The position numbers and the translations under genes were made by a program. From the NCBI GenBank assembly GCA_035041965.1, contig JAPYMA010000348.1, forward strand, positions 28,434 to 92,433: a stretch of 64,000 nt of DNA. Direction: 5' to 3'. This document shows positions 27,212 to 39,866 of this stretch, in pieces; positions within the stretch are counted from its first letter, which is position 1, and every line of letters begins with the position of its first letter. Under the pieces are notes generated by a model. That model did not search any database and had not been told where the DNA came from. It saw only the letters and a program-made list of their open reading frames with translations. The DNA comes from Anisakis pegreffii (lineage: Eukaryota > Nematoda > Chromadorea > Rhabditida > Anisakidae).

Positions 27212-28497
27212 ATACAACATCATTTTTATTTACTTGTTATTGATATGATCACTATTGTAATTGCTGTGATAAGTTCATTGGTGCCTTTCTTAAAATATAT
27301 TTTAAATTGAATCATGCTGCTTTCAAAAAACTTCTTCAGTTGGTTACTAATTTATGTTGTTATGCACAATTGCATTCGTTTCCTCATTCATATATTTTAT
27401 CCTGCCTCGTGTTCTCTCACGACACCGATCACCTATGATAGAATTTCGTTTCTCCTAACCAATACTCGCTTCAGTCATTAATATACTGCTGTCTGTTAAT
27501 TCGAATAAATACCATATCAACTGGACCAGTGAGTGAACAACACTTTTGATCAACAGCTGGTTACAAGTACACATGAGGAATCTGCCTTTCTTAGTAACTT
27601 TGCAATGTTGTTTTGATAATGAAGAGAAGAAAGATGATTTTGGTTTGATTCGCTTGGTTGATTGATGAATAGAGATTGATAAAATATGTCGATGAGTTGA
27701 ACTGGTCAGGATGGTTGACTCAAAAATATAAGAGAAAGAATTGTTGATGAAGTGAAGAATAAATTGATGTATCTTGAAATTGAATTTGATCAACGGAATG
27801 AGTAGAATTAATCGAATAAAGTCATCAAAAGAAAATTACGATGACACAACGAGAATGTTTTGTAGGTACGAGTGTGAAGTTGTAATGTAAGAATGATAGG
27901 GCTCACCGAGATTGTTGGCCAACGAAATACTGTTGTTAGCCTCATCTGCAACGGCGCCCACACTCAAATTTGCTCTTGCAAACACACACACACACACACA
28001 CACATGAACATAACATCTCGTATGCTTAAGTATGATATCTAACTAGCTGTGTGTATATAATAAAGAAACAAACTGCTATATCCATACCTGCATCCAACTA
28101 ACCATCATCCAGAGAAAAGAATACTCTGAACGAAGCAAGCTAGCTAATCTTCTCTACTCAACTGCTTGTCATTTTGAACTGAGCAGTGAAGGAAGCAGTC
28201 AACTGCACAAGTTCAAGCTAGCAGGCAGCCCAACCACAAGCAACAACAATAGCTGCTAGCCAACACCAACTCAATTCAGTTCGATCGCTCGCTGCTATAT
28301 TCAATACCAACTCATCTCAATACTGCATTCATTATTTATATCTTCTTTTCCGTTCATTTACGACTCATTATTATACTGTCGCTGTCATCGATATTTTCTA
28401 GAAGACCGTCAACATTTCCTAGCAGCAGCAGCAGTAGCAGCAGCAGCAACAGCACGACAATTAACTCTTATCAGTTGCAATCTACAAGCAACCATCA
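27212..28497. other. Intergenic between AP-2 and the thioredoxin-like gene
   Basis: Contains AP-2 3' UTR sequence, a (CA)n run at 27978-28003, and a CAG-rich tract at about 28421-28454 that would sit in the 5' UTR or promoter of the next gene. No further exon seen. Confidence 0.45.
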
Positions 28498-31088
28498 ATG
28501 CGTATCGTCATTCTGTTCATGCTTCTACTGCTATATTCCAGTAGCGAAGCAAGGAAAAAGACTTCCTCCAAGCACTCAAACGTTGATGAATCCGAGCGAA
28601 CTCCACCAGTGCAATCGAACAAGTACTCTTCCAAGCAAAAAGTTGGTCATTTTCTCGTGTTTTTGTTCGAAAGTGATCAGTGTTGTGATTCATGATGATC
28701 GTGCGATCAAATGCAAAACCAATCAAATATTCTGACTTACAACCGTGCTTAATTGAAAAGCGTTCTAACTTGCTTGGTTATTTGCAAATAGGTCAGTCTT
28801 CTTCAGTCACTTTTCAACTGAATACGAAACGGAGTACTAATAAATTACAGAAGGTTGATTCATCATCTGAACCAGCAGCAGTGGTGTCTGGTGGCTCGAA
28901 AAGAGATGAAGACAATACGATCGAAGATGTTGACGAGGATAAAATCGATGAAATACTCAGAGATGCGACCAAAAATCTTGTCATATTCTTTTGTTCGTGC
29001 CATTCTCTTCTTCACTCGATCCTTTTGCGTCTCATATTGAAACGAAACGAATAGTGTCAAGCAAACTATATTTGTTATTTGAAGATGACGGACGTGCCAA
29101 ATGTCCTGGCTGCGGTGATGCACTTTCTGAGGTCGAGGAGATTGACGACGATATCGAAGCGACTGGCTATATTGAAGTGAGTATATCTCCTCCATCTTTA
29201 AATTTGCAATCCAAATAAATTCTGCTAGTTATGTTGCTCAGAAATTCATCCGTACCAGAGCGAGAGCTCAGTTTCTATTATTACTGTGTGAAGTGAAAGG
29301 CGCTAAAACAATTAAGGTTGTAAAAACGGATGACAGAAGTGTGGCGCGCGAATTGGGAGTTACAACTTTTCCGTCACTGGTTTATTTCCGCCGTAGGAAT
29401 CCGATTACTTATGATGGTTCGTTTTCCTTACCACTTCTTCAAAATCATTCTGAATTGATAACCGAATTACAAAACGTGTTTGTTTAAGGTGATTTCAAGG
29501 ATTCTGAAGTGGTGTTGAGGTGGTTGCGTTCACATGATGAGGTTGTTACGTGGGATTTAACGGATGACAATTTTGAGGATAAGACCGACAGTTATTCACC
29601 TGACGAAGGGGCGCTCGATTGGTTTGTGATGTTGTAAGTTGTTCGATTTATCGAACCATAAGCAGTGTTTGATCACTACAAATGAAAAGTATGCGTGAAC
29701 TGCTGAATGTTGAGAGAAAGAGCGATTTGCATTGAATCAGTTGCACTGAAATAGAAGCCAGGAAATAGTTCGATGAGGAAATTTAGTGATTGAACAATGA
29801 AGACAGTTCCATAAGCGAGATTTCATGCAATCTTGCCATTGTATATGTTCATTCAATTTTTTTGAGTTACAATGCTGATGAACCAGACTGCAATGCGTTC
29901 GTTTCATCGTGGGAGACAGTTGCTCACAAGTAAGTTTATTATTCTATTAATTTAATGAACATTTGATTTGATTGAATGGTGATGCACTTTTAGATTGCGT
30001 GGTATTGTTCATGTTGGTAAAGTGGACACATCGATTAGTGATGATGTTACGGAAAGATTTCGACTCGATGATGCACAGTGTCCCACATTTTTACTGTTAG
30101 TTTGTTTGGATGCAGATACTTTTTGAAATGCTTGGTAGTGTTACAAACTTTAGAGTGATTATTGTTCAGTTTTCATCGCGGTAAAATGTATCGATACAAG
30201 GATGCTGCAAAGGATATCCGTAGTTTGAGTGCATTCGCATTGCACAAATTCAAAGAGCAACGAGGACATCGTATTCCCGAACCACCAACTGCGCTTGAGC
30301 ACTTCTACGAGCATGTCAAAGAACGTATTCTGGATGTTTTGGTGGGTACTCTTTAATTTAGCCATTTATCCTATAGATGATGTTGAGCAATCTGTGTTTG
30401 GTTCATCATAAATGCCCTGCAAGTACTCGGAGACAGGTGTATGCGTAGGATTAAAGCATGCCTAGACGTCCCTCAAAGATGAATTAAGACTGCACACAAA
30501 CAAACTTAAAATATTAAAACTTGTGCTTACATTTGGTTTTTGACTCGTGCAGACCTAGGCTGGGACTGAGTCCAATGCTTAGGCTGATGCTTATGTTTAT
30601 GCTTAGGCTGAGGCTGAGGCTCGGGCTGGTATTTAGAGCTTATAGTGAGATTTTTCCCTGTTCAGGGTCAATCCTTCTATGGCAAAAAAACCAAGGAAAC
30701 CTGAGTGTTTCGCATAGGTTGAAGCTGACACTTTTCAGCCGAGGCTTAAAGCCCAGACCTACGTCTAAACGTCGGCCTGAGCCTAAGTTTAGGCCTGCGG
30801 CCGTCAAGAACGAAGTTCAAACGCAAGATTTCATCTTTCAAATATATGTTCTACGGAGACAGCATGTTTTTTGTTTCATGTTTTGAGAGGTCAGCTTTAA
30901 AAGATATCTGGGCATCATACTCATAAAACATGTGCGAGTGCTGAATTATGATGTTGCAGGATGATAGTCAAGCATTGTCTGTGATTGGTGTTGGTGGATT
31001 GATACTGATCGTAGCTGTGACGTTGTTCATCAAGGCGAGAAGGGTCCAGAAAGGTGGTGCTAATACCGAAAAGCCGAAAGTCAACTAG
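28498..31088 (+). CDS. ER-membrane thioredoxin-like (PDI/TMX-type) protein
   Basis: Likely an ER redox or chaperone protein. Exons: 28498-28641 or -28645; one ending 28992 (acceptor uncertain: 28792, 28797, 28807 or 28851 all fit); 29085-29176; 29317-29416 (or starting 29242, adding 25 residues); 29489-29633; 29867-29929; 29994-30095; 30170-30341; 30960-31088. Total is about 380 residues. The N-terminus is a signal peptide (MRIVILFMLLLLYSSSEA). The first thioredoxin fold has CPGC in the CXXC position and a TTFPS cis-proline loop. The second fold keeps the topology (WFVMFYNADE...CPTFLLFHRGKMYRY) but has lost CXXC. A transmembrane helix (VIGVGGLILIVAVTLFI) and a short basic tail ending KPKVN follow. 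This KXKXX ending is a COPI-type ER-retrieval signal. The exact subfamily is not established. Confidence 0.85.
30555..30632 (+). repeat. Degenerate telomere-register hexamer array (TTAGGC-like)
   Basis: Thirteen consecutive hexamers in strict 6-bp register, each close to TTAGGC: CTAGGC, TGGGAC, TGAGTC, CAATGC, TTAGGC, TGATGC, TTATGT, TTATGC, TTAGGC, TGAGGC, TGAGGC, TCGGGC, TGGTAT. It lies in the last intron of the thioredoxin-like gene. Confidence 0.65.
30751..30804 (-). repeat. Inverted degenerate telomere-register hexamer array
   Basis: Nine hexamers in register on the opposite strand relative to 30555-30632 (plus-strand reading GCCCAG, ACCTAC, GTCTAA, ACGTCG, GCCTGA, GCCTAA, GTTTAG, GCCTGC, GGCCGT). 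GCCTAA is the complement of TTAGGC. The two arrays face each other across about 118 bp. Confidence 0.55.
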
Positions 31089-34000
31089 ATGAATTGTAGA
31101 ATGGTCATTGGAGACGAAATTGATAATATCAAGTTTTGATTCGAAGAGCAACGTCACCAACATGAACTCTGAGTTCAAATTGAACAAAACGAAACAAAAC
31201 TTTTGCAGAAGTGCCTCAAAACAGTGTCGTCTTTCTAATGATTATAATAATAACTTCATAACAGCATTGTCGCAATGTTGATCAATATCGAAAGTAAAAT
31301 TTCATAAATATTTTGATCACGTGGGAGTTATGTTGGCGTTAGTTGAAAAAAACGTTCATTGATTGGTAGATCGATTGTGTCATGAGGTTATTTGAGATTT
31401 TGAGTTGAAATTGAGTTCAAAATTATTTCTTTCCGCCGCTGCTGCCACATGTAAACATGGCTCTTAACGAGCTTACTATTGTTTGCTTTCTTGTTTTTAT
31501 TCTTACATGATCAAGCTGTAAAAATACGTTTCTGAAATTTATTGGCGATATGAATTTTATCGTAATTCATTTCGAAATTGTTTACTGTGCTAATTTTTAT
31601 ACGTAAAATAATTCTTCCATTTGCACTTAGTCATCTCCAGCACTGAGCAGATTCATTGGAACGGATGGATGATTATTATTGATGCGTTGGTTTTGATCAA
31701 GTTAAATGAAAATATAATTTATTTCGCTTTGTGTCCATCTAGAAGATGCAGTGCATCATAAGAAACTAACTGTCTTCGCTGGTTCAAGTCGAAAATGGTT
31801 TTTGTGAAAGATAATCGCTTTCGATAATAGTGTTCTGATGTAATCATAGTTTATAGGTGCGTTTATTGCTTAATGTAATTGCAACGAACGATTTATTTCA
31901 TCAATGATTTTTGTATTTTTCGTTCTTTGTTCTGTTTAAATTTGCGCTTATTCTCTTTTGTTATTTTAAAGAGAACTGAAATGAATTTGACGGTTAATAA
32001 ATGGTTAATGGTTAAATCACTGTCGAATATTATTGGAATGATTTGAACTTGCTTGCTGGATAATGCGTTGTTAGAAGATGCGTGTAGACAAACGCAGCAC
32101 TGATTAGGATGAATTGATAAATTTGATTATTTTCAGTAAATTTTAGGTGATTAATGATTGATTGGTAATAATAAAGCAGTGTTTTGCGTTGCAAATCGTT
32201 TTATATTCGGTTCATCAAACTCAATGTTACGCGCAATAGAACGTGTCTGAACGAGCAGATACGATCCAATAAACAGCGTGTGATATAGCTAAAATGATTG
32301 ATCCACTGAAATACCACTCACAGCTGCTAGAGATCTGAAATTTGATGACTGAATAATCAACTCGCATTCGTCTTCTCATGCGAAACACTAAATGCGCATC
32401 TCTAAATCAGTGTATGGATTCGTTCAGAAACGTTTAGTTAAGTGATATCAAAAACTCAGTTTTCTATTTACGGTGAATGTAATGATGGTACGTACTAGTT
32501 ATAATGCAGTTTGGTATTCTAATCGCCGACTTTCGTTATGAGATTGCTCAGGTGCTTAACACTTAATTGATAAGTCTACTTGAGTTAGACTAAGTCTAGA
32601 AAGCAAACCAACATACACAGATGTATTATTATGTTACAAGAGGACTATGTAAAGCTGCGCCATCTTATTGCATGAATCAGTTCTGATAAGTGTATTAGAT
32701 GCCATGGTAACGTTAAGAAGCGTGCGCTGTTCACTAGACGTAATTCGATACCGAGAATATTATACAGCCACTATCATAAATTAATCACTATCCTCATCAT
32801 TAACAAATTCTCGTATTTTCATCATGTATTGTTCTAATTTGATTCTCTATCAGACTCTACCACTCTTTTCAACTACTCATCTTTTCATATTCATTCTTTT
32901 TCATCATTCTCAGTCAGGATGAATTTAAGATAAAGGAAGAGACGTCATGAACCAACAAATCGGTCAGGACTTGATCAGTTATTGTATTTGATTTTGCGCT
33001 TATCAGATTTTGGTACGTATATTGTTCAAGAGGTGTTGTATTAAGCGAATAACCATTGAAATGGGGTCATGAATAGTTTATATAAGAAACCCGTATGATC
33101 CTAGTTAAGCTAGAAGTAGTTAGGTTGGCTTTCAATTCTTCTCTGATAACTGCTTTATTGTTGCTCTGTATTGAAGATTGAAGGTAAAAATATCCAAGGC
33201 GGACCTTCGAGGTCAACTTGTAAACCATAGCCCGAAAATTTGACTGGAACACAGCTCTCTACTTGTTGGTGATAAATTTATTCAGCGCAGTGTCTGAGAG
33301 CTATTTCATATTGAGAAAGATTTTTGAAGACGTCAATAGATGATCATGTCTAGTTGTATAGTATGATAGAGAGTTGAAGTGAATTCTGATGAGAGTCAAG
33401 AGAAGACGTGTTTCTGGGAGGCGATAGGAATGCACAGATTGATAGAAGGTATTGTTGGATGGGTGGATGGAGAAGGGGATATTCGTTCAGCGAGACAAAA
33501 TGAACGATGAAGAGAAGTTGAGGAGATGAAAGTGAAAAATTTACAAATAGACAGACAAACGCACTGAGTAGTGTGCCGTTGCGGGCTGATTTCTACGCTT
33601 GCATCATATCTAAGCTTGAAGAAGGCTTATCTTTCTTAGCTTATCTCAGTGATTTTGGGCTTTTTCTCTTTTTTTTTTACTGCTTATCACCAAATTTCAT
33701 AAACCGTATGGTATGATCATTTCAATAGAAGCGACGATTGCTGACTGCCTTACTACATCTCAAGTGCACTTTGTTACTTTCATATAAATTTCATTTAACA
33801 CGAATTGTCTCACGTACTTATCAGATGCAGTAGTTTATTCCATCAGGCTGTTACGGTCTCACTGTGGTAACGACATCAAACCACGCCTTGACAATTCTGT
33901 GCTTGGTTGCGTTGACACTAACTGACCAGTCATCGATTAACGGCTGGCTGAGTGAAGTAATGTGATTCGAACTGTGTGCTCATGGAAGTGTATGCAAGTG

Positions 34001-34288
34001 TGCAGTTGGTCAGTGCACTTGTGCACGTGACATACATCGGGCACGTGCCACATGTTCTTTTTGATTGAAGCAGTTCAATTTTCATTTCAGGAAAACGATT
34101 AAAATGAAAGCTCTATAACCGAATGCAACAAGTACATTTTATGTGAAGATCCTCTGAAAATAGATTCCGAAATGTGCGTCGTTTATGTACTGCTCAACGG
34201 TTAGCACATTCAGTGAGCCAATTAAGTGGTGCTATTTTCAGTATATTATATTAGGTGTGCGCTCGAAAGGAATTTTTTAACGACAAAT
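31089..34288. other. Intergenic between thioredoxin-like gene and macoilin
   Basis: No recognised exon in 3.2 kb. An acceptor-like CTATTTTCAG ends at 34241, 48 bp before the macoilin start, and could be a spliced-leader acceptor, which is inference. A minus ORF at 33067-33252 has no family features. Confidence 0.4.
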
Positions 34289-37200
34289 ATGATGAAAAGG
34301 AGTACACGTTCAATAGATGTGCCCAAATTGCGTCGAAATATGAAGAATCGTAGTCGTATTGCCGAAACGATGTGTTGTGGGTTAGTATTGGCTTTTCTTG
34401 GTAGTTTTCCGATTTTCAACTTATTTTGAAGCCAGTCGGTGAGCAGTGAATATATATATTTTTTAAAGGTATTTGAGCGGGTTCGCATACGTGAAACTTG
34501 TCGTGTTATGGCTGGTATGTATCGCGCTTGATCTTCTGATTGGCTTTCGCTTTGAGCTACTTTACCCGGTGTGGTTACTCATTCGCAATTGCTACGATTC
34601 ATTTCGATTTCAGGGTCTTGTCAGCTCGCTCCAGTATTCTGTGAGTTTTATTTTATTTTTTCATTTTTTGAACATCTTCATCAAGCATAACTAACGGTTT
34701 AAGTTTCGTTTTTGATGTGTTTGAATGAATATTGATCGAGTGCTTAATCATGCAGTTGTTTAGCATACATTTTCAGGCATTCTCAGCATTTTTTGTATGT
34801 GCAACAGCTACAACTGATCTAATATGCTTTGTGCTCTTACCGGTGCAACTGCTCTTATTTCTTGCGAGCACTTATGTTTGGGTGCAATTTGTTTGGCACA
34901 CAGGTATTACCATTATTATTATCTAGCTGATGTTTTGCGTATTTAATTTTTTACGACTTGACTGGAGTTGTAATTAGTGCTTTACAGCCGAACGAGGAGT
35001 AGGCTCAACGCAAGTTCTACTTTGGGTTGCACTTGTTTCTTTCGAGTACAACTGCAGATATCGAGGCGATTCGCCGCTCTATCTTCTCAGAGGCACTACT
35101 TTCGCATGGACTTTGAATGTTATAACAGGTATATTTTAGGATGACAAATTGTTGTTCACAGAAAATGAAACTCTAAAAAAAGCAGCTCCCAGCTCAAAAA
35201 ACTATGCCTTTTGGTCTAAAAATAATTTAATTTCACTGAAAGAAAACTAATTTGAAAGTTAGCTCAGTCGGTTTATCATTCGCTCACGTGCACTGATAAA
35301 CGAATTTCGAATTCAGTAATTTTTTTGGTCTTACTGTCCAAAATCGTATTTTTTTCGATTGGAAACAACCTAGGTAAAAGAAAGTCGACGAAAGAAATTC
35401 GTTGAATGGTCACGTCATTTACTTCGTTTCTTAGCCATCTTAGGAAAAAAGGCGATTTGACGCAACGACCTCTCAGACTGATTTTTTTGAAGCTTAGTTT
35501 AAGAAGGATTGTTATCAAGTCGAAAGAGATCCTTTTGAGCTGTAATGCCTAGGATATGTATATGATAATGATGATACTGACAATTAAAATTAATGGATGT
35601 GATTGTTCTAGTAATGATCATTTGAGGAGGGGTGTTGTCGAGTTGGTTAGGACTGCGGGACAGTTCATCTTGTGGAGCAGTGTCAACACCCGAATTGGGA
35701 TTGGCATCAGTTGGTGGCTCGTTAACACCTGGACGAGAATGTGTTTCTTCTTCGTCTTCTTCTTCTTCTCCTTCTTCTGCTTCTTCTACGTCACGGTCAT
35801 TTAGCAGCAGCAGCAGTTCGAGTATGCTTGGTGGCTTCGGTGTGGCATTAACAGCCGCCTTTGCGCATTCGTCGTCATTGACGTCTGATTTGTGTCGACC
35901 GTTTGCTGCACATTGTATTGGTTATCCGGTGGTGACACTCGGTTTTGGCCTTAAAACTTATATGAGGTTTGTTTTATCGCTTTGCTTGTTTGGTGTTCGT
36001 TGCTAACCTACAGACGAATCGTTTGTAATGCTAATGAGTAGAGAGTGAATAGTTTTCTACATTCAAAGACCATAATGAGTGCACTGGTGAACTTGGATGA
36101 TTCAACTTATGAATCGTATTCTGTTCGTATCTTGCAGTCTCGCAGTGTGTGCATGATATTAAATTCTTATGTGTTGTTCACGAAACGCTTATTTGTGTGT
36201 ATGTGTTGTGTTTATTCGCATTCCGCAATTTCCAAGGCCTCGTCAAAAGAAACAAATGTTTCTTGATGTGAAGCCAATTTGTGTAGAAGTTCGACTCAAA
36301 CAGCTTAGGTTGAGCGATCGCTGTTTCAAATTGTTCCTCTTTGAACCTAACAATAAGCCTGCTAAGGAACAGTGTAGTTGGCGCGACCTTTCAACACTTT
36401 GTGATGAACTTTTCAAGATTTGTTTCTGATCAAAAGAGCACGACATTTGAGGTTGAGAGCAAGAAAATGACAGAATTCCTGCATCAATGCAGCTGAGACG
36501 AACAAAAGTTAGACACAGCACCGTTTCAAGTTTTTCTTTTTTTTGTTTCCTCAAAAATTACTTTTAGACCGGAAAACATTTCTCTGCAGTGAGCGCTACA
36601 CTTACTGAGATTATTCTTTCCCCAGTGAAGATTTGTCACATTAATCTACGGTACGAGTCTTTATCTGAGTGCTACGTCTCTTTCCGATGTTATAATATAA
36701 AACTTGGAATGAATTTAAGAAAGTATCTAAGTACTTGTTATCATTTTGTCAGTCACTTAATATTCTCCATCACTTCACTTCATTTTCATTATTTCTGTAA
36801 TCAATTGATTACATTTGACTGTTCCATGCAGAGTCAGTACTACGGATGTGTCAGTTTTCTATTGTTATGCATATTCTTTTTGAAATGTTCCCGTTCTTAT
36901 TGAGTGTTGAAAATTTTTGTTTGATGATTCGTTGTGATTAATGAATGCTGACTTCTGTTCATTGTCCTCTCGACAAATAAATCCTTTTATATTGAGAATT
37001 GTTTATGGAATCGTAAAAATTGTTTCAGCTTGTGGCGTTTCAAAAGACGTCAGCGAGAAGTGTCTCGTGAGAACGAAGTGTACGGCAGATTACTGGCTGA
37101 AGCACTGCCTTCGGTGTATGAAGGCCCTAAGGTTTATTCGCGATGTAACGGTGCTGCTATTCAGGAGCAAGACAGTACAATCGGTATGTGTGTGTGTGCA

Positions 37201-39866
37201 ATCTCATTTCAGTTCTTTCCATCAAATATATGTTGTTAGTAATCGAAATGATTTTTAAGATTATGAAACAGAATTGCTACCAAGTCTGGCAATCTGTGCA
37301 TCACCGTCATCGACCACTAGTGGATTGGGTGCATCACAACGAAAAAGTTCAAGAACCAGTTCGTCATGGAAACAAAATGGTTGTAAGCAGTTGAATACGA
37401 AACGTATACCATCGCATGCAAATGGTTCACTCCTTACGTCGCGAAAAGATACGACTAATCAGAATATAAATGATGATGATGATACGGCAAGTTCAGGTAA
37501 TACCATGATAGAGTCAGCAGCTTTACTTATTCTCATACTGAATGTTATTTAGCATCAGCATGTGGAACGTCACGAATGTCGTTATGGCGCTTGATATGGG
37601 ACGTGATTTGGATGGTTTTATCTGTATTGACGGGTTCAAGCGGCGATACGATGTCATCATCATTAGATGATCGCATTTCTTTATCTTCGAACGAGATTGA
37701 CAGTGATGAAGAGATGATGGAACAAGAAGAGACTTCTTTTCAACCTGATGATCTTCCTCTACCCTCCACAAGGTTGCTGCCACAGCAAAGGAACACAAAT
37801 GTTAAGAAGAGCAAAGGTATGCCAATTCACTGCAGTAGTTTTACTGATAAGGATGATCATTGCCAATGTGTGGATATGAATGATAGATAATAATTGGTTA
37901 TTTGAAGGTAGTTGTACACGTCTCAAAGCTGGTCGTAGTCGTGCGCGCAACATGCATAATCAGTCAGAGTATGTATTGAGTGCAAACAATGCGGCTGCAC
38001 AACCCTTAGTCTCACTGTCGACAAATTCATCATGTTTAACGACTAATAATCTCTTGAATCTGAATAGTGGTACAGCAGCAGCACAAGATAACACCCTTTC
38101 TTCTTCTTCTTCTTCTTCTCCACCAAACAACGCCTATACAACCACTGGCAACACTTCTGTTACGAACACTATATTCGTTGCCAGCTCACAACCTTCAATT
38201 GCGTCCATTCCCAACAAAGCCAACGATGACTATGTGTACGTTTTTGTTATTCACTATTCTTGTTTCATTACCTCAAAACACACAACTCTGCTCAAACTTC
38301 AGGACGGTTGAGGAACTGGAGACTCTGAAAGGAGAACTAAGAGCGGCACGTAGTCAAGAGACAGACTTGCGATGTATGCTGCAACAGGCAGTAAATGCTG
38401 AAAAGCAAACAAAAGGTGAACTAACACAGCTGAAGATGAAACAGGAACAGACTGAGAACAAGTGAGTTCATTCATTTTTCAATGATCATAAGTATGGCCA
38501 AATGCGTAACTGATCTGAGTTTGAGTGGTTTGTATTCATTATGATTTGTATTTATTCAGGCTGTCGAATTTACTAAAAGCACGCGAACAAGACAAATGTT
38601 CAATACAGTTGCTGGAAAAGAGACTGATTGAGGCACACGCAAAGAAGAACGAATTAGAGAAAGAGTTGAATGCGGAACGACGGAGCAAGTTGAAAGAGGA
38701 GCACGCTGCTGCACGTGCACTTGCTGCGGCACAGTCGATCAAGTGAACTGCTTTTATAAGACAGAGTGTTATTATTATAAGACAGAGAATTGATTAATCA
38801 TTGGAATTAATGGTAAAAGAACGATGAAACTTTTTTAGAAGTGTTGATTGTGGTGAAGCGTGTAAGGCACGAAAAGCTGATCTGGAAAGAGAGATACGTG
38901 CGACACGCCGTGATTTGAAGGCAAAAGAAGAACTGACGAGTGTTTATGAAGAACAGTTGAGACAGCTGAGAGAATTCAAAGAAAGCAATGAAATACAGGT
39001 GAACTTGCTGAGTTTGTTGGTTTATTTATGAAATTAGCTGATTGTGCTCATCATCGTAACGTAATGCGATTGCAATTTAGGATTTGCAATCGACATTAGC
39101 GGCATTACGTGATAAAAATCACCAGTTGGAGCAATCGCTATCGGCTGAGAATCGTCTCAAGCAGGATCTGTTTCGGGTACTCACAGAAACGAGATCACAA
39201 ACCGAGATGTTGCGACGTATGTTATTCCTATTGCATTTACTTGAATGTTTAATGAAATGAAATGAAAGTGGTGTTCGCAATTCTAGAGCAGATACGAGCA
39301 AAAGACGTTGAACTGGTGGAGTTACGTCAGCGTTTGTCGAGCGAATCGAACGACGCCTGCAAGATGTGTCCTAGTGGCAATTCTCGTGGCGCCGTGCAGT
39401 CTCTGAACTCATCGAATGCTGTCCGATGCGGTAATGGTCCGTCAGCTGCGAGCAGTCTCTTATCACCAGTGGTGAACGGCGTTGGTGGCACGCTGAAGAT
39501 GTCCTCGTCGTCAGTGAACAGCGAGCAGAATATGGAACTTCTCACTGCGGCACTCTCGAATGCAGCTAGTAGCGCATACTTGTAAGTGTTTCGTTTCTCT
39601 TTCATTGATACAGTCTATTAATTGGCTCAACGACATCAGCGCGAACAGCTTCTAGGCCGTATCCGTTTGGAGGACAGAACAGTGCAAATGAACACTTATT
39701 ATTCGATGCGACCGTGAGCAGTGGAGGACCAGGTGTGAATGCACCTTCGTCTGCAACAACTGCAGCAGCAGCATCCGGAGATTCGTTACGCTTCTCGAAT
39801 ACGACAACCAAATTCGGTGTTCCGTCAGCAACGTCATCCACTTCGACATCAGTTAGATCAACGTAG
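34289..39866 (+). CDS. maco-1: Macoilin, ER membrane coiled-coil protein
   Basis: Macoilin is a conserved ER and neurite protein that modulates neuronal excitability in nematodes. Fifteen exons join in phase: 34289-34380, 34469-34640, 34777-34903, 34988-35128, 35627-35966, 37029-37183, 37260-37496, 37553-37816, 37908-38235, 38303-38461, 38560-38742, 38839-38998, 39081-39216, 39287-39581 and 39614-39866. They give 1,013 residues. The N-terminus is MMKRSTRSIDVPKLRR (the next ATG gives the family-like MKR start). Hydrophobic segments follow with the signatures FRFELLYPVWLLIRN-YDSFRFQG, STYVWVQFVWHT, and LCRPFAAHCIGYPVVTLGFG. Exon 5 inserts a serine-rich stretch before this last block. Exons 10-13 encode the long C-terminal coiled coil (EELETLKGELRAARSQETDLRCMLQQAVNAEKQTK-type heptads). 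It is longer than the roughly 660-residue vertebrate protein because of Ser/Asn-rich linkers. Confidence 0.95.

Noticed and set aside
35259..35314. tRNA-like A box (TAGCTCAGTCGG) and B box (TTTCGAATTC) at the correct 44-bp spacing in a macoilin intron
   Set aside because: Neither the T stem nor the D stem can pair, and no acceptor stem is found, so it is not a tRNA. A tRNA-derived SINE fragment or chance is possible.
36169..36554. ORFs on both strands inside the largest macoilin intron
   Set aside because: Considered as an inserted element, but no transposase or reverse transcriptase motif could be confirmed.
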